This document shows, one piece after another, positions 15,706 through 27,170 of a stretch of DNA of 64,000 bases; positions within the stretch are counted from its first letter, which is position 1, and each line of letters begins with the position of its first letter. Made by a program: the position numbers and the translations under genes. The notes under the pieces were generated by a model. That model was not told the DNA's origin and searched no databases. It worked only from the letters and a program-made list of their open reading frames with translations. The DNA comes from Kuafuiihalomonas sp039024635 (lineage in GTDB: Bacteria > Myxococcota > Kuafuiibacteriia > Kuafuiibacteriales > Kuafuiibacteriaceae): assembly GCA_039024635.1 (NCBI GenBank), contig JBCCQA010000013.1, forward strand, positions 62,001 to 126,000, read 5' to 3'.

Positions 15706-17327
15706 ACCGATCCGTGGCGTGGACCGGGAGCATCCTCCTCCTCTTCGGCGTCGGCCTGTTCGTCTATCGTTTTTGGGTCCTGGGCATGCCGCTGCTGCCG
15801 ACGGACCCCGAAGGCGTTTGGCAGGTTGAAATGGACGTCACTCTGCGAGGACGTGGCCCCGGCGCTCTCGAAGCCGCCTTGCCCAGCAATGACAGCCACC
15901 AGATCATCTTCGACGAGACCTCGTCGAGCGAAGGCCTCGACCTGGTTATCGACCACGAAGGCCCAGGCCGCCTGGGGGTCTGGTCAGGCGAGCTCTCGGG
16001 CATTCATCGAATCGCTTACGCCTTCCGCGTGCGCCTGACCGGCGAGCGCTTCGCTCTGGCTTCTGCTCCAGTCCGAGGCGAAGTTCCGAAGTCGGTGGCC
16101 AAGGCTTACTTGAAGTCGACGCCCGAGACGCCCGCCGCCTCCAAGGAGGTCACCCAGCGACTGGAGTCCTTGGGACTTCCGCCGTCCGACGATCCCTCTG
16201 GACGTCTACGGACCATCTTCGCCTTCGTCGACCATCAGATCACGACGGTGGACGAAGGCACCGATGACGCTCTTCTCACCATGGTGGAGAGGGAGGGTAG
16301 CCCGCGAGGAAAGGCCCGGCTCATGGTCACCCTCCTCCGGGCAGCAGAGATCCCGGCCCGCCTGGTAGCGGGGCTGAGGCTGGAGGAACGGCGGAGCCCG
16401 GACAGAATCCACTGGGTAGAATGCTGGATCAACGAAGGGTGGGTATCGGTCAGCGCCCAGGGAGATTTCTTCGCCGAGCGACCCAAGGACGTTCTTCAGC
16501 TTCGCTATGAGGATGACGTCCTCATCGAACCCACCAAAGTCTTCGCCATGGACAGCAGCTACTCGGCCCTCCGGCAGCGACTGAGTCCCCGAGACCTGGC
16601 GAACATGATGATACCCGAGAACCCCTTCTTCGCCGCCGTCTCTCTGTATCGGCTGCCCGTTCCCACCCAGAAGGCCCTTCGGCTGCTGCTCCTCCTGCCT
16701 CTTGGCGCCCTCATGGTCTCGCTCTATCGAAACCTAGTCGGCTTTCGGACCTTCGGTACTTTCATGCCCATTCTCATCGCGCTTGCGCTTCGAGAGACCA
16801 GTTTGCAGGCAGGATTGCTGATCCTGGGGCTGGTGGTCGGCTTAGGGGTCGTTACCCGACGCTTTCTGGAGGGACTGCGTCTTCTCGTCGTACCCCGAAT
16901 CTCACTTCTGCTTTGCTTGGTTATCCTCCTCGTTCTCGGAGTCTCGCTGGTAGCGGAGGAGTTCGATCAGCGTGATCTCGTCGGGTCCGTCTTCCCCTTG
17001 GTGGTCATCACCATGCTCATCGAACGACTCGCCCTGGTCATCGCGGAGGAGGGCACGAGGAACGCCCTCAGCCGGGCTTTCTCGTCCATCGTCATCGCCG
17101 TGCTCACCTACCCGGTCTTCCGAAGCACGGTGGCGGAGCACCTGATGTTCGGCTTTCCGGAGCTGGTTATTGCCATCATGGGCTGCCTGGTCTTCATTGG
17201 CGGCTACACCGGCTTCCGGGCCACGGACTACGTACGCTTTCGCATCCTGGGACAGGGCGGAGAGAGCATACCGAGCGAAATCTTCGGCATTGCGCCCGAG
17301 ACGGAAGGGAAGACCGGAGCGCCCTGA
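15702..17327 (+). CDS. Inactive transglutaminase fused to 7 transmembrane helices
   Basis: The 541-residue protein has an N-terminal membrane anchor (about residues 5-28), a periplasmic region, a transglutaminase-like domain (about 170-270) and seven hydrophobic helices (about 325-510). The transglutaminase core is recognisable in KARLMVTLLRAAEIPARLVAG and HWVECWINEGWVSVSAQ, but the nucleophilic Cys position is occupied by non-Cys residues (SPRGKARL), so it should not be catalytic. This matches the family called inactive transglutaminase fused to 7TM. Such proteins occur next to RimK-related ATP-grasp ligases, and the following gene is exactly that. Overlaps are 4 bp with the upstream gene and 1 bp with the downstream gene. 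Role: probably a membrane platform or binding partner. Confidence 0.85.
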   Translation: MNRSVAWTGSILLLFGVGLFVYRFWVLGMPLLPTDPEGVWQVEMDVTLRGRGPGALEAALPSNDSHQIIFDETSSSEGLDLVIDHEGPGRLGVWSGELSGIHRIAYAFRVRLTGERFALASAPVRGEVPKSVAKAYLKSTPETPAASKEVTQRLESLGLPPSDDPSGRLRTIFAFVDHQITTVDEGTDDALLTMVEREGSPRGKARLMVTLLRAAEIPARLVAGLRLEERRSPDRIHWVECWINEGWVSVSAQGDFFAERPKDVLQLRYEDDVLIEPTKVFAMDSSYSALRQRLSPRDLANMMIPENPFFAAVSLYRLPVPTQKALRLLLLLPLGALMVSLYRNLVGFRTFGTFMPILIALALRETSLQAGLLILGLVVGLGVVTRRFLEGLRLLVVPRISLLLCLVILLVLGVSLVAEEFDQRDLVGSVFPLVVITMLIERLALVIAEEGTRNALSRAFSSIVIAVLTYPVFRSTVAEHLMFGFPELVIAIMGCLVFIGGYTGFRATDYVRFRILGQGGESIPSEIFGIAPETEGKTGAP

Positions 17328-18265
17328 TGCCTCTCAACCGGCTCGGAATCCTCGGCATCAACCGCCGGAACATCGACTACACGGCCCGCTTCAACCCGCG
17401 GCGCCGCTATCCCCTGGTCGACAACAAGCTGCTCACGAAGAAGCTATGCATCGAGGGCGACATTCCAACCCCTCGACTCCTGGCCAAGGCAGAGCATCAC
17501 TTCGAGCTCGCGACCCTCGTTCAACGAATCGAGAAGCTCGACGACTTCGTCGTCAAGCCGGCCCGCGGCGCCATGGGAAACGGCATCGTCGTGATCGTGG
17601 GGCGAGAAGGAGAGGGCTTCCAGCGCACCGGCGGCAGAATCATGCAGATGGACGATATCCGCTACCATGCTTCGGGAATCATCTCGGGCCTGTATGCCCT
17701 CGGTGGGACTCAGGACATGGTGATGGTCGAGGAGCGCCTCGTCGTTCATCCCGAGCTCAGCAAGGTCGCTTTCGACGGCGTCCCCGACATCCGAGTCATC
17801 GTTTATCGAGGCTATCCGATCATGGCCATGGCGCGTTTGCCGACCAAGCAGTCCGACGGTCGGGCCAACCTTCATCAAGGTGCGGTCGGGGTAGGGATCG
17901 ACATCGGCAGCGGACTGATGAGCGCGGCCATCCTTCGCAACGAGGCCATCGACACCCATCCCGACACCGCAGAGAAGCTTCTCGGCCGCTCGATTCCAGA
18001 CTTTGATCGGGTCATGGAGATCGCCATGGCGGCAGCAGAGAAGACGGCCTTGGGCTACTTGGGGGCCGACGTGGTCATCGACGCCCACAAGGGACCGGTC
18101 ATCCTGGAGCTGAATGCACGCCCCGGCCTGTCCATCCAGCTATGCAATCGAGCCGGACTCCTGCCAAGGATTCAGTCCATCGACGCCGTCGCAGGCGAGC
18201 CCCGAAGTGCCTTTGAGCGTCTCGAGCTTTCTCGAGAGTTCGCTCGGGCCTGGCGGCAGGCATGA
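17327..18265 (+). CDS. RimK-related alpha-L-glutamate ligase-like ATP-grasp protein
   Basis: The 312-residue ATP-grasp protein matches the RimK-related E-ligase family found with 7TM-transglutaminase proteins. Diagnostic stretches are NRRNIDYTARFNPRRRYPLVD near the N-terminus, VVKPARGAMGNGIVVI (ATP-binding lysine and Gly-rich loop), GVPDIRVIVYRGYPIMAM, ANLHQGAVGVGIDI and the metal-binding LELNARPGLSIQ. These enzymes form amide or peptide bonds through an acyl phosphate; the acceptor for this family is not established as far as I know. The ATG at 17327 overlaps the upstream stop. Together with the deacylase and gluzincin it suggests synthesis and processing of a peptide-like metabolite or tag. 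Confidence 0.87.
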   Translation: MPLNRLGILGINRRNIDYTARFNPRRRYPLVDNKLLTKKLCIEGDIPTPRLLAKAEHHFELATLVQRIEKLDDFVVKPARGAMGNGIVVIVGREGEGFQRTGGRIMQMDDIRYHASGIISGLYALGGTQDMVMVEERLVVHPELSKVAFDGVPDIRVIVYRGYPIMAMARLPTKQSDGRANLHQGAVGVGIDIGSGLMSAAILRNEAIDTHPDTAEKLLGRSIPDFDRVMEIAMAAAEKTALGYLGADVVIDAHKGPVILELNARPGLSIQLCNRAGLLPRIQSIDAVAGEPRSAFERLELSREFARAWRQA

Positions 18266-19530
18266 GCTGGGTCGCCCTCTTCATCCTGCTCACGGGCCAG
18301 GTCCCGGACCAGCCCCCGAGTACCCCCGAGCTTCCGGAGCCTCCCGGACGACCGGTCGAGTTCGTCTACCGCATCGATATCGAACCCTCCGAAAGAGTGG
18401 CCGAGGTTCAACTCACGGTGAAACAAGAGGGACCCGCCCTCAGGCAGCTACGATTCCACGTCGATCCCGAGCGCCACCTCGGCTTCGAAGGTGACGGAGA
18501 GCTCATCCGCAGCGAGACCGAGGAAGGTGAGATCTACATGGCCTGGCAGGTGCCGGGCGGCGGCGGCCAAATGCGCTGGACCTCGCGTCTGGACCACGCC
18601 CGGGACCCGCGAAGCTACGATGCACGCATCGCCACCCAATGGGCCATCTTCAGAGGCTCGGATATCGTGCCGCCTTCGTCTTCGACCTTCGGCTCGGGCA
18701 GTACTTCCAGCGGTCGCTTCACCATCCATGTCCCGAAGTCCTGGAAAGTGGTCACCCACCACGCCCCCATCGAGGGCCGAAACCGAAGCTTCCGGCTCGA
18801 AGACGCCGACCGCTTTTTCAAGCGACCAAGCGGATGGCTCATGCTCGGTCGGCTGAAAATCCTCCAGTTCGAAGTGGGCGAAGTGGACTTCCTCCTGGCT
18901 TCGACTCGTCGTATCGGACCTCACCTCACGGACATCCGGACCTTCTTGCGACTCACCCTGCCGGCGCTCCTGAAACACCTCGACTCCGGACCGAGACGAA
19001 TCACCATCGTCATCGCCGGTGACCCGATGTGGAGGGGCGGGCTTTCGGGCCCGGGCTCTTTGTACCTCCACGCCGACCGACCCCTGGTCGCGAGCGACGG
19101 TACGAGCCCTCTCCTTCATGAGCTCGTCCACGTACTCATGGAGGCTCGTTCAGGAGAGGACGGGGATTGGATCGTCGAAGGTCTGGCTGAGTACTACGCA
19201 CTGATGGCGCTCTACGAGAGTGGCGGCTTGACCGAAGAAGAGAAGGACAAGGCCATCGCCGGCTTCCGCAAGCGGGGGCAGAAGGCCAAGAGCCTCTTAA
19301 CGGACCGGTCTCGAGGAGATACGACGGCCAAAGCGGTGGACGTGCTGGCGCGACTGGACGGCGCCCTGGCGATGACGGCCGCGGGAGGATTGGACGTGGT
19401 CCTCGCCGCTCTCAGCCAAGCGGACCAGCCCATCACCACTGCGCTCTTCGAAGAGCTGGTGAACACCGCCGCCGACAGCGACATGAGCGCCTTCTTCGAA
19501 GCCTACGTCCGTCCCCGAACGACCCGCTAG
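18262..19530 (+). CDS. Gluzincin-type metallopeptidase (HExxH), exported
   Basis: The 422-residue protein starts with a short hydrophobic segment (WVALFILLTGQV) that may act as signal sequence. The C-terminal half contains LLHELVHVLME (zinc ligands His286 and His290, catalytic Glu287) followed by VEGLAEYYALMA with Glu306 as likely third ligand, a gluzincin arrangement as in M1/M61 peptidases. The N-terminal 230 residues are beta-rich and could be an M61-like N-domain. The ATGA overlap with the ATP-grasp gene makes it the last member of the operon. It may hydrolyse the product or target of that ligase; the substrate is unknown. It is followed by convergent minus-strand genes. Confidence 0.78.
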   Translation: MSWVALFILLTGQVPDQPPSTPELPEPPGRPVEFVYRIDIEPSERVAEVQLTVKQEGPALRQLRFHVDPERHLGFEGDGELIRSETEEGEIYMAWQVPGGGGQMRWTSRLDHARDPRSYDARIATQWAIFRGSDIVPPSSSTFGSGSTSSGRFTIHVPKSWKVVTHHAPIEGRNRSFRLEDADRFFKRPSGWLMLGRLKILQFEVGEVDFLLASTRRIGPHLTDIRTFLRLTLPALLKHLDSGPRRITIVIAGDPMWRGGLSGPGSLYLHADRPLVASDGTSPLLHELVHVLMEARSGEDGDWIVEGLAEYYALMALYESGGLTEEEKDKAIAGFRKRGQKAKSLLTDRSRGDTTAKAVDVLARLDGALAMTAAGGLDVVLAALSQADQPITTALFEELVNTAADSDMSAFFEAYVRPRTTR

Positions 19531-19573
19531 TCGCCGACAGCTCGTGTCTGTGAGCTTCGGGATCGGATACCGG

Positions 19574-20194
19574 CTACCACAGATGAAAACGAAGTCCGGC
19601 TCCGAGGGCAAAGCCGGTGGCGATGGCCCGTGCCACGAAGCTATCGGTCGTTTCGGGGGCACCGATGCGGTTCTCGACGTCGGCCGTCGCCGTGTGGGCG
19701 ACGCCCCCGGCCTCGAAGAAAAAGGAGAAGGGGGAAGATCGATAGGCATCACCTGCGAACAGCTCGACGCCTGCGACGCCATAGACCCCGGGGCTGACCG
19801 TGTCGGAGCTGAGGCGATCGTCGATGAAGAGCAAGCTAGGTCCAACGGCCACATACAGTCGACCCGAAGCCAAGCCGATCGGCGTGGCGGCCACCAACAA
19901 GGCCCGGGCGGTACCGTAGAGTTCGAGGGCCCCGAAGGTGTCGGGGTCGCCATCGGGCGGCAGTGCTCTGAGATCCTCGAACCAAGCCACGCCGCCCTCC
20001 AGTCGGAAGGAGAGGTGCCCATCCAAGAGCCAGGGGGAGCTCAGCCCGCCGTGCACGCCAAAGTCGTTCTGGAGTCGGTGTACGCCGAGCGAGAGCGCGG
20101 GTCCTCGACGGGGCGCAAGGGCCTCGTCGATGAGGGGGTCGTAGGCGGCAGCAGCCCAGGCTGCAACCACAGCAAGGCTCAGCCCAGGGTCCAC
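19574..20194 (-). CDS. Hypothetical outer-membrane beta-barrel protein
   Basis: The 206-residue protein starts at a GTG (20194) overlapping the nuoL stop region and reads DPGLSLAVVAAWAAAAYDPL, a possible signal peptide. The rest alternates aromatic and small residues in short strands (GHLSFRLEGGVAWF, RLYVAVGPSLLFIDDRL, SFFFEAGGVAHT) and ends with ALGAGLRFHLW, a terminal aromatic typical of outer-membrane barrels. Probably a small porin-like or OmpA-type barrel without recognised ligand. It overlaps nuoL by 16 bases at the C-terminal end, so the two may be co-transcribed. No family name can be given. Confidence 0.6.
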   Translation of the reverse strand: MDPGLSLAVVAAWAAAAYDPLIDEALAPRRGPALSLGVHRLQNDFGVHGGLSSPWLLDGHLSFRLEGGVAWFEDLRALPPDGDPDTFGALELYGTARALLVAATPIGLASGRLYVAVGPSLLFIDDRLSSDTVSPGVYGVAGVELFAGDAYRSSPFSFFFEAGGVAHTATADVENRIGAPETTDSFVARAIATGFALGAGLRFHLW

Positions 20195-22149
20195 AGGATC
20201 ACGAAGGCAATGCCGAGCACCATGATGACGGCGTAGGACTGGACGTTACCGCTTTGCACTCGGCTCACGACTTTGCCCGAACCGTCAATGACCGCAGCAC
20301 CGAGCTTGGCGAGGAGTCCGTCGATAACCCATGGGTCGATGAGATGGGCCAAGAACTGGGAGAAGGCGGACAGAGGTCGGATGAGCAGAAGCTGCACCGC
20401 CTCGTCGACGAAGTACTTGCCGGCCAAGAGGGCCTTCGCCGCGTAACCAAAGCCCGATTGGGTCCATGACGCGACGATGGGGCTAGGTCCGTGCTTGTAG
20501 AGCGTGATGCCCATGAAGAGGCCTCCTGCTCCAAGAGCGACCGAGGCGGCGATCAAGATGATTTCGGTGAGCACGTCGGCCTCTAGATGAGCCGTCCCGA
20601 CGACGGGCGCGAGAGCGTGGTCCAAAAAACCTACCGCCGAGTGGGGCACCCAGGCGTGGAAGATGTGAGGTACGTTGAGCAAGCCGCCAAGGGTGGCAAG
20701 TCCAGCCAGGACGACGAGAGGAAGCTTCATCGCCCAACCCGGAGGATGGATGTGCACTTCGTGACCGGTAGCGGTTCGAGCCCGGAGCTCCCCAAAGAAG
20801 GTCAGCCCCATCAAGCGCCCCATGTAGAGTGCAGTGACGCCGGCTCCGATGAAGCCCAGAACCCAAAGGCCGGTAGAGTGGTGGAAGGCATAAGCCAAGA
20901 TAGCGTCTTTGGAAAAGAAGCCGGCGAAGGGAATGATGCCGGCCAAGGCCAAGGTCGAAACGAAAAAGGTCACATAGACCAGCGGCAGTCGCCGACTCAG
21001 ACCGCCCATCCTCCGCATGTCCTGCTCCTCGTGGAGCGCGTGAATCACGGCGCCCGAACCCAAGAACAAGCACGCCTTGAAGAAAGCTTGGGTGATGACG
21101 TGGAACATAGCGGCCGAATAGGCGCCGATACCCGCCGCCATGAACATATAGCCCAGCTGAGAAACCGTTGAGTATGCGAGCACCTTCTTGATGTCGTCTT
21201 GGGCCAGGCCCATGGTAGCCGCGAAGAGAGCGGTGAGGCCGCCGACCCATGCCACGGTCTCGGCCGCGATCGGCGCCAGATCGAAGAGGAAGCCCACCCG
21301 ACAGACCATGTAGACGCCTGCCGTGACCATGGTAGCGGCGTGGATGAGGGCTGAAACCGGCGTCGGGCCGGCCATGGCGTCAGGAAGCCAGACGTAGAGC
21401 GGAACCTGCGCGCTCTTTCCGCAGGCGCCGACGAAGAGCATCAAGCAGCCGAAGGTCAGAACCTGAGCGACCGACCAGCCCGCAAACAGGCCGGAGCGAA
21501 GAACCGTCTCACCCTGGATGGCACTTGCCTTGCCCGCCAGCTCCAAAAAGTCGCCGGTACCGAAAAGGCTGAAGATGACGAATGTGCCGATCAGGAACCC
21601 GAAATCGCCCACCCGGTTGGTAATGAAGGCCTTCTTGCCGGCCCGAGCTTTGTCGAGGTCACTGAACCAGAAACCGATGAGCAGATAAGAAGCCAAGCCC
21701 ACCCCCTCCCAGCCGATGAACATGACAGGAAGTGAGCGACCGAGAACGAGGACGCTCATCGCGAAGATGAAGAGATTCAGGTAGGCGAAATACCGCCAGT
21801 GGCCCTTATCGTGGGCCATGTACTCCGTCGAGTATACGTGGATCAGGAAGCCGACACCGGTCACGACCATGAGCAGGGATGCCGTCAGGGCGTCGAAGCC
21901 GAAGGCGAGGTCGATTTGATAGCGACCGACGTCGATCCAGCTCCAGAGGGTCATCTCCAAGGGACGTCCGTCACGAACGAGCTTCCAGAGAGCAGTACAG
22001 GTGATGAGAAAGGAGCCCCCGACGGTAGCGAGAGCCGTCGACACGACGGTCGACCGTCGCATGCGAGCGCCAAACAACGTCAACAGGGTGGCACCGAAGA
22101 ACGGCAGAAGGGGAATCAGCGCCAGAGAAGGGAAAACCGAGGTTTGCAT
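20179..22149 (-). CDS. nuoL: NADH-quinone oxidoreductase subunit L
   Basis: The 656-residue polytopic membrane protein belongs to the Mrp-antiporter-like NuoL family and has about 15-16 hydrophobic helices. Signatures include GFDALTASLLMVVTGVGFLI, FIGWEGVGLASYLLIGFWF (Glu of TM5) and DAMAGPTPVSALIHAATMVTAGVYM (TM7-8 Lys/His region). The C-terminal amphipathic lateral helix and final TM (VQSGNVQSYAVIMVLG) are present, which separates it from shorter DabB/Mrp relatives. It pumps protons as part of respiratory complex I. The ATG at 22149 is chosen; an upstream TTG at 22191 would add 14 polar residues. No other nuo gene is nearby, so the complex I genes must be split in this genome. Confidence 0.92.
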   Translation of the reverse strand: MQTSVFPSLALIPLLPFFGATLLTLFGARMRRSTVVSTALATVGGSFLITCTALWKLVRDGRPLEMTLWSWIDVGRYQIDLAFGFDALTASLLMVVTGVGFLIHVYSTEYMAHDKGHWRYFAYLNLFIFAMSVLVLGRSLPVMFIGWEGVGLASYLLIGFWFSDLDKARAGKKAFITNRVGDFGFLIGTFVIFSLFGTGDFLELAGKASAIQGETVLRSGLFAGWSVAQVLTFGCLMLFVGACGKSAQVPLYVWLPDAMAGPTPVSALIHAATMVTAGVYMVCRVGFLFDLAPIAAETVAWVGGLTALFAATMGLAQDDIKKVLAYSTVSQLGYMFMAAGIGAYSAAMFHVITQAFFKACLFLGSGAVIHALHEEQDMRRMGGLSRRLPLVYVTFFVSTLALAGIIPFAGFFSKDAILAYAFHHSTGLWVLGFIGAGVTALYMGRLMGLTFFGELRARTATGHEVHIHPPGWAMKLPLVVLAGLATLGGLLNVPHIFHAWVPHSAVGFLDHALAPVVGTAHLEADVLTEIILIAASVALGAGGLFMGITLYKHGPSPIVASWTQSGFGYAAKALLAGKYFVDEAVQLLLIRPLSAFSQFLAHLIDPWVIDGLLAKLGAAVIDGSGKVVSRVQSGNVQSYAVIMVLGIAFVILWTLG

Positions 22150-22257
22150 GCAGCGGCGCGAAAAGTACGGCGCCGCCCGAATCAGGGTCAAGCTTGGCTT
22201 TGGGCCACTCTGAGACGCCCAGCTCTCCGGAATCGGCGTGAATCCGATGACTTGGTC

Positions 22258-22614
22258 ATGCAGGACCGCCGCCGCTCAGCCCGGGCCAGCCTGCTGGTCT
22301 ATCCCGAGGTCGAGGTGTTCCTTGGCGAAAAGGCGCTCAAAGCCCACATGGCCGATCTGTCACGAACGGGCGTGCTCCTCCTCTGTCCAGATCGGCTGGA
22401 GCCTCGGCGAGCCTACGAGCTGCAGGTGATCGTTCCCCCGCCCTACGACCGTGACGTCCCGGGGAGTCAGCTACGTTTTCAGGCCCTATGCTGCTGGAGT
22501 CGAAGCGCTCGGAACCCCGAACGCTTCGAAGCGGGCCTGGAGTTCCTCCATATGGATCCCCCCGTTCTTCGAATGCTGATGTGGATCCAGGACCAGCTCG
22601 ACATCTGCGCCTGA
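22258..22614 (+). CDS. PilZ-domain protein
   Basis: The 118-residue single-domain protein shows the two c-di-GMP-binding elements of PilZ: the N-terminal Arg-rich motif (QDRRRSARASLLV) and DLSRTGVLLLCP, a D/NxSxxG motif. It probably binds c-di-GMP and acts as a small effector or adaptor in motility, adhesion or exopolysaccharide control. The ATG at 22258 places the RxxxR motif at residues 3-7, normal for stand-alone PilZ proteins. It is divergent from nuoL and has no obvious operon partner. Confidence 0.82.
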   Translation: MQDRRRSARASLLVYPEVEVFLGEKALKAHMADLSRTGVLLLCPDRLEPRRAYELQVIVPPPYDRDVPGSQLRFQALCCWSRSARNPERFEAGLEFLHMDPPVLRMLMWIQDQLDICA

Positions 22615-22820
22615 ACCCAAGGTCGCACGAGTCCTCCGGCCTGAAAGGCCAAGCGATAGCCAGCGCGACTTGGAGGGACATCATGGCGAGCGTACGGCGC
22701 GGCAGAAGGGCGTATGTGCGCTACGACATCTGACCAGCCGCTCATGAGCGTATCTGGCTCCGAAGCGGGCATATGTCACCTCCTGGCCGGCAGAGCCACT
22801 CCCGCCTGGGCCACCGCACT

Positions 22821-23855
22821 CTAGAGGAAGCGAGCCTCGGGCTCGAGCGCCACGCCCCAGACCATGTAGACGCCGACCTGGATGGAACGGGCGAGCGCCT
22901 TCAGTTCGGCGGTCGTCGCACCTTCATGGGCGACCAGCGCAAGGGTGTGTCGCGTGGACAGACCCACATTCCCTTGGCGATGACCTTTCTCGAATCCCGC
23001 GTGCTCGATGAGCCAGGCGGCAGACAGCTTGTGACCGCCCTCGACCGGGAAGGCGCGAGGTGCGGGCCGGGCCAGACGTTCGGCCCGGGCCTGCACCCGT
23101 GTCCACCGCTCGTCGTCGACGACGGGGTTCATAAAGAAAGAGCCGACGCTTCGGTGGTTGGGATCCTCTGGATCCCAGACCATCGACTTGCTTCGACGCA
23201 CGCGGAGGACCGTCTCCCTCACCTGGCGGAGGGCGGCTCCTCCTTCTTCTGGGAACGTACCCGCTGCGGCCACCAGCTCCTGATGGGTCAAGATCGGTAG
23301 GCTTCGGCGAAGCTCGAGGGTCACGGCGAGGACGATGCCGGGGTCTCCTCTCTTGAAGCGACTGCTGCGGTAGCCGAGTCCCAACTGCTGCTTGGGGAAG
23401 ACACGTGTCCGACCAGACTCGGGGTCCCACACCTGAACTTCGACAAGGGTATCGGCCAGCTCTTGGCCGTAGGCGCCGATATTCTGAATCGGGGCCGCGC
23501 CCATCGAACCTGGTATTCCGCTCAGGCACTCGATGCCTTGGAGACCTCGGTCGACGGCGGTCGCGACCACCTCATCCCAAACGACCCCGGCTCCGACTCG
23601 GAGCCGCGTCCCTTCGACCTCGATACGCTGATCTTTGCTTTGAACCACCAGGGCGCCGAGCCCCTCGTCGGGAACCACGACGTTGGATCCCCCACCGAGG
23701 ATCATCAGCGGTCGCCCCTCCCGGCGGGCCAAGGACCGAAGGCCCGAGAGCTCCTCGGCGGTCTTGAAGCGGGCGAGCGCCCAGGCGGGGCCGCCAAGCC
23801 TCAGCGTGGTGAGAGGCGCCAGCGGCGCTCTTTCTTGCAGGGCCAGGGCGTCCAG
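22821..23855 (-). CDS. murB: UDP-N-acetylenolpyruvoylglucosamine reductase
   Basis: MurB reduces UDP-GlcNAc-enolpyruvate to UDP-MurNAc, an early peptidoglycan step. FAD-binding and active-site motifs are clear: MILGGGSNVVVPDEG, GIECLSGIPGSMGAAPIQNIGAYGQE split over about residues 105-130, the catalytic Ser in SVGSFFMNP and the final Glu in ALEPEARFL. The conserved N-terminus LTTLRLGGPAWALARFKTAEEL is encoded upstream of the first standard start (TTG at 23732). No ATG, GTG or TTG exists in frame for at least 80 codons upstream of that part. I therefore place the start at a CTG (23855), one base after the aconitase stop. A shorter TTG-started protein would lose an essential part of domain 1. 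Confidence 0.85.
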   Translation of the reverse strand: MDALALQERAPLAPLTTLRLGGPAWALARFKTAEELSGLRSLARREGRPLMILGGGSNVVVPDEGLGALVVQSKDQRIEVEGTRLRVGAGVVWDEVVATAVDRGLQGIECLSGIPGSMGAAPIQNIGAYGQELADTLVEVQVWDPESGRTRVFPKQQLGLGYRSSRFKRGDPGIVLAVTLELRRSLPILTHQELVAAAGTFPEEGGAALRQVRETVLRVRRSKSMVWDPEDPNHRSVGSFFMNPVVDDERWTRVQARAERLARPAPRAFPVEGGHKLSAAWLIEHAGFEKGHRQGNVGLSTRHTLALVAHEGATTAELKALARSIQVGVYMVWGVALEPEARFL

Positions 23856-23856
23856 A

Positions 23857-26544
<2,688 letters not shown>

Positions 26545-26610
26545 GCCCACATCAAGCTACGCCTGGGACCCAGAGCCGACAACGCGTTTTGAGCGGATCA
26601 GGTCCGGGTC

Positions 26611-26640
26611 TTGACGGATCGGGCGGATTCGATCGAAGGA
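26611..26640 (+). promoter_or_regulatory. Candidate rnpB promoter (TTGACG -35 box)
   Basis: TTGACG at 26611-26616 is a near-consensus -35 element lying 31-36 bases before the predicted 5' end of RNase P RNA. The matching -10 region (about 26634-26639) is GC-rich and poor. Distance to the RNA start is right, but only half of the promoter is convincing. Confidence 0.35.
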
Positions 26641-26646
26641 GGAATC

Positions 26647-27024
26647 TCGATGCGGGGGGCCACGCGTCCGCCGGCGGGGCCTACCCCGCGGGAGGAAAGT
26701 CCGAGCTCCAGCGGGCAGGGTGCTGGCTAACGGCCAGTCAAGGCAACTTGCAGGACAGTGCCACAGAAATCATTCCGCCTCTCAGCCGGCTTCGGTCGGG
26801 GACGAGGTCAGGGCGAACCGGTGCGGTAAGAGCGCACCGCGCTCCAGGTGACTGGAGCGGCACGGTAAACCCCACCCGGAGCAAGACCAAATAGGGGCCC
26901 GAAGGTGCCCGGCCAGGGCCCGGGTAAGGTCGCTCGAGCAGTCCGGCAACGGCCTGCCTAGATGAATGGACGCGACGGGGCTTCGGCCTCGGACAGAACT
27001 CGGCTTATAGGCTCCCCGCATCGA
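26647..27024 (+). ncRNA. rnpB: RNase P RNA, bacterial class A
   Basis: The conserved cores of bacterial RNase P RNA are all present in order. GAGGAAAGTCCG (CR-I, P4 5' strand) is at about 26691-26702, followed by GCTAACGGCCAGT, AGTGCCACAGAAA, GGTAAACCCCACC and GAGCAAGACCAAATAGG. CTAGATGAATGG and the closing ACAGAACTCGGCTTAT come near the 3' end. The first and last 11 bases (TCGATGCGGGG and CCCCGCATCGA) pair perfectly as helix P1 and define the ends. It is the catalytic RNA that matures tRNA 5' ends. The dispersed repeat element starts only a few bases after the 3' end. Divergent from acnA. Confidence 0.96.
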
Positions 27025-27026
27025 AC

Positions 27027-27170
27027 TCACCTGGGGGCCCGGTCCCGGCGAAGCCGGCACCACCCCTCTACGTTCGCCTCCGGCTCTCTGCGCGCGACTC
27101 CGACCGCGACGCGGTCTCCGCTGCCTTGCGGTCTGGGGGCCGGTCTCACTGGTACCCGGCCGGGCGACCG
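27027..27170 (+). repeat. Dispersed GC-rich repeat element, copy 1
   Basis: The segment is related to the reverse complement of 44397-44604. Shared parts include CGCGGTCTCCGCTGC and CTGCGCGCGACTCCG in the body. Related terminal direct repeats occur at each end (about 27029-27052 and 27147-27169) with a core like CCCGGTCCCGGCGA or CCCGGCCGGGCGA. This copy is shorter than the other and begins directly after rnpB, so it may also serve as its transcription end. It encodes no protein. It resembles a MITE or REP-type element. Confidence 0.6.
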
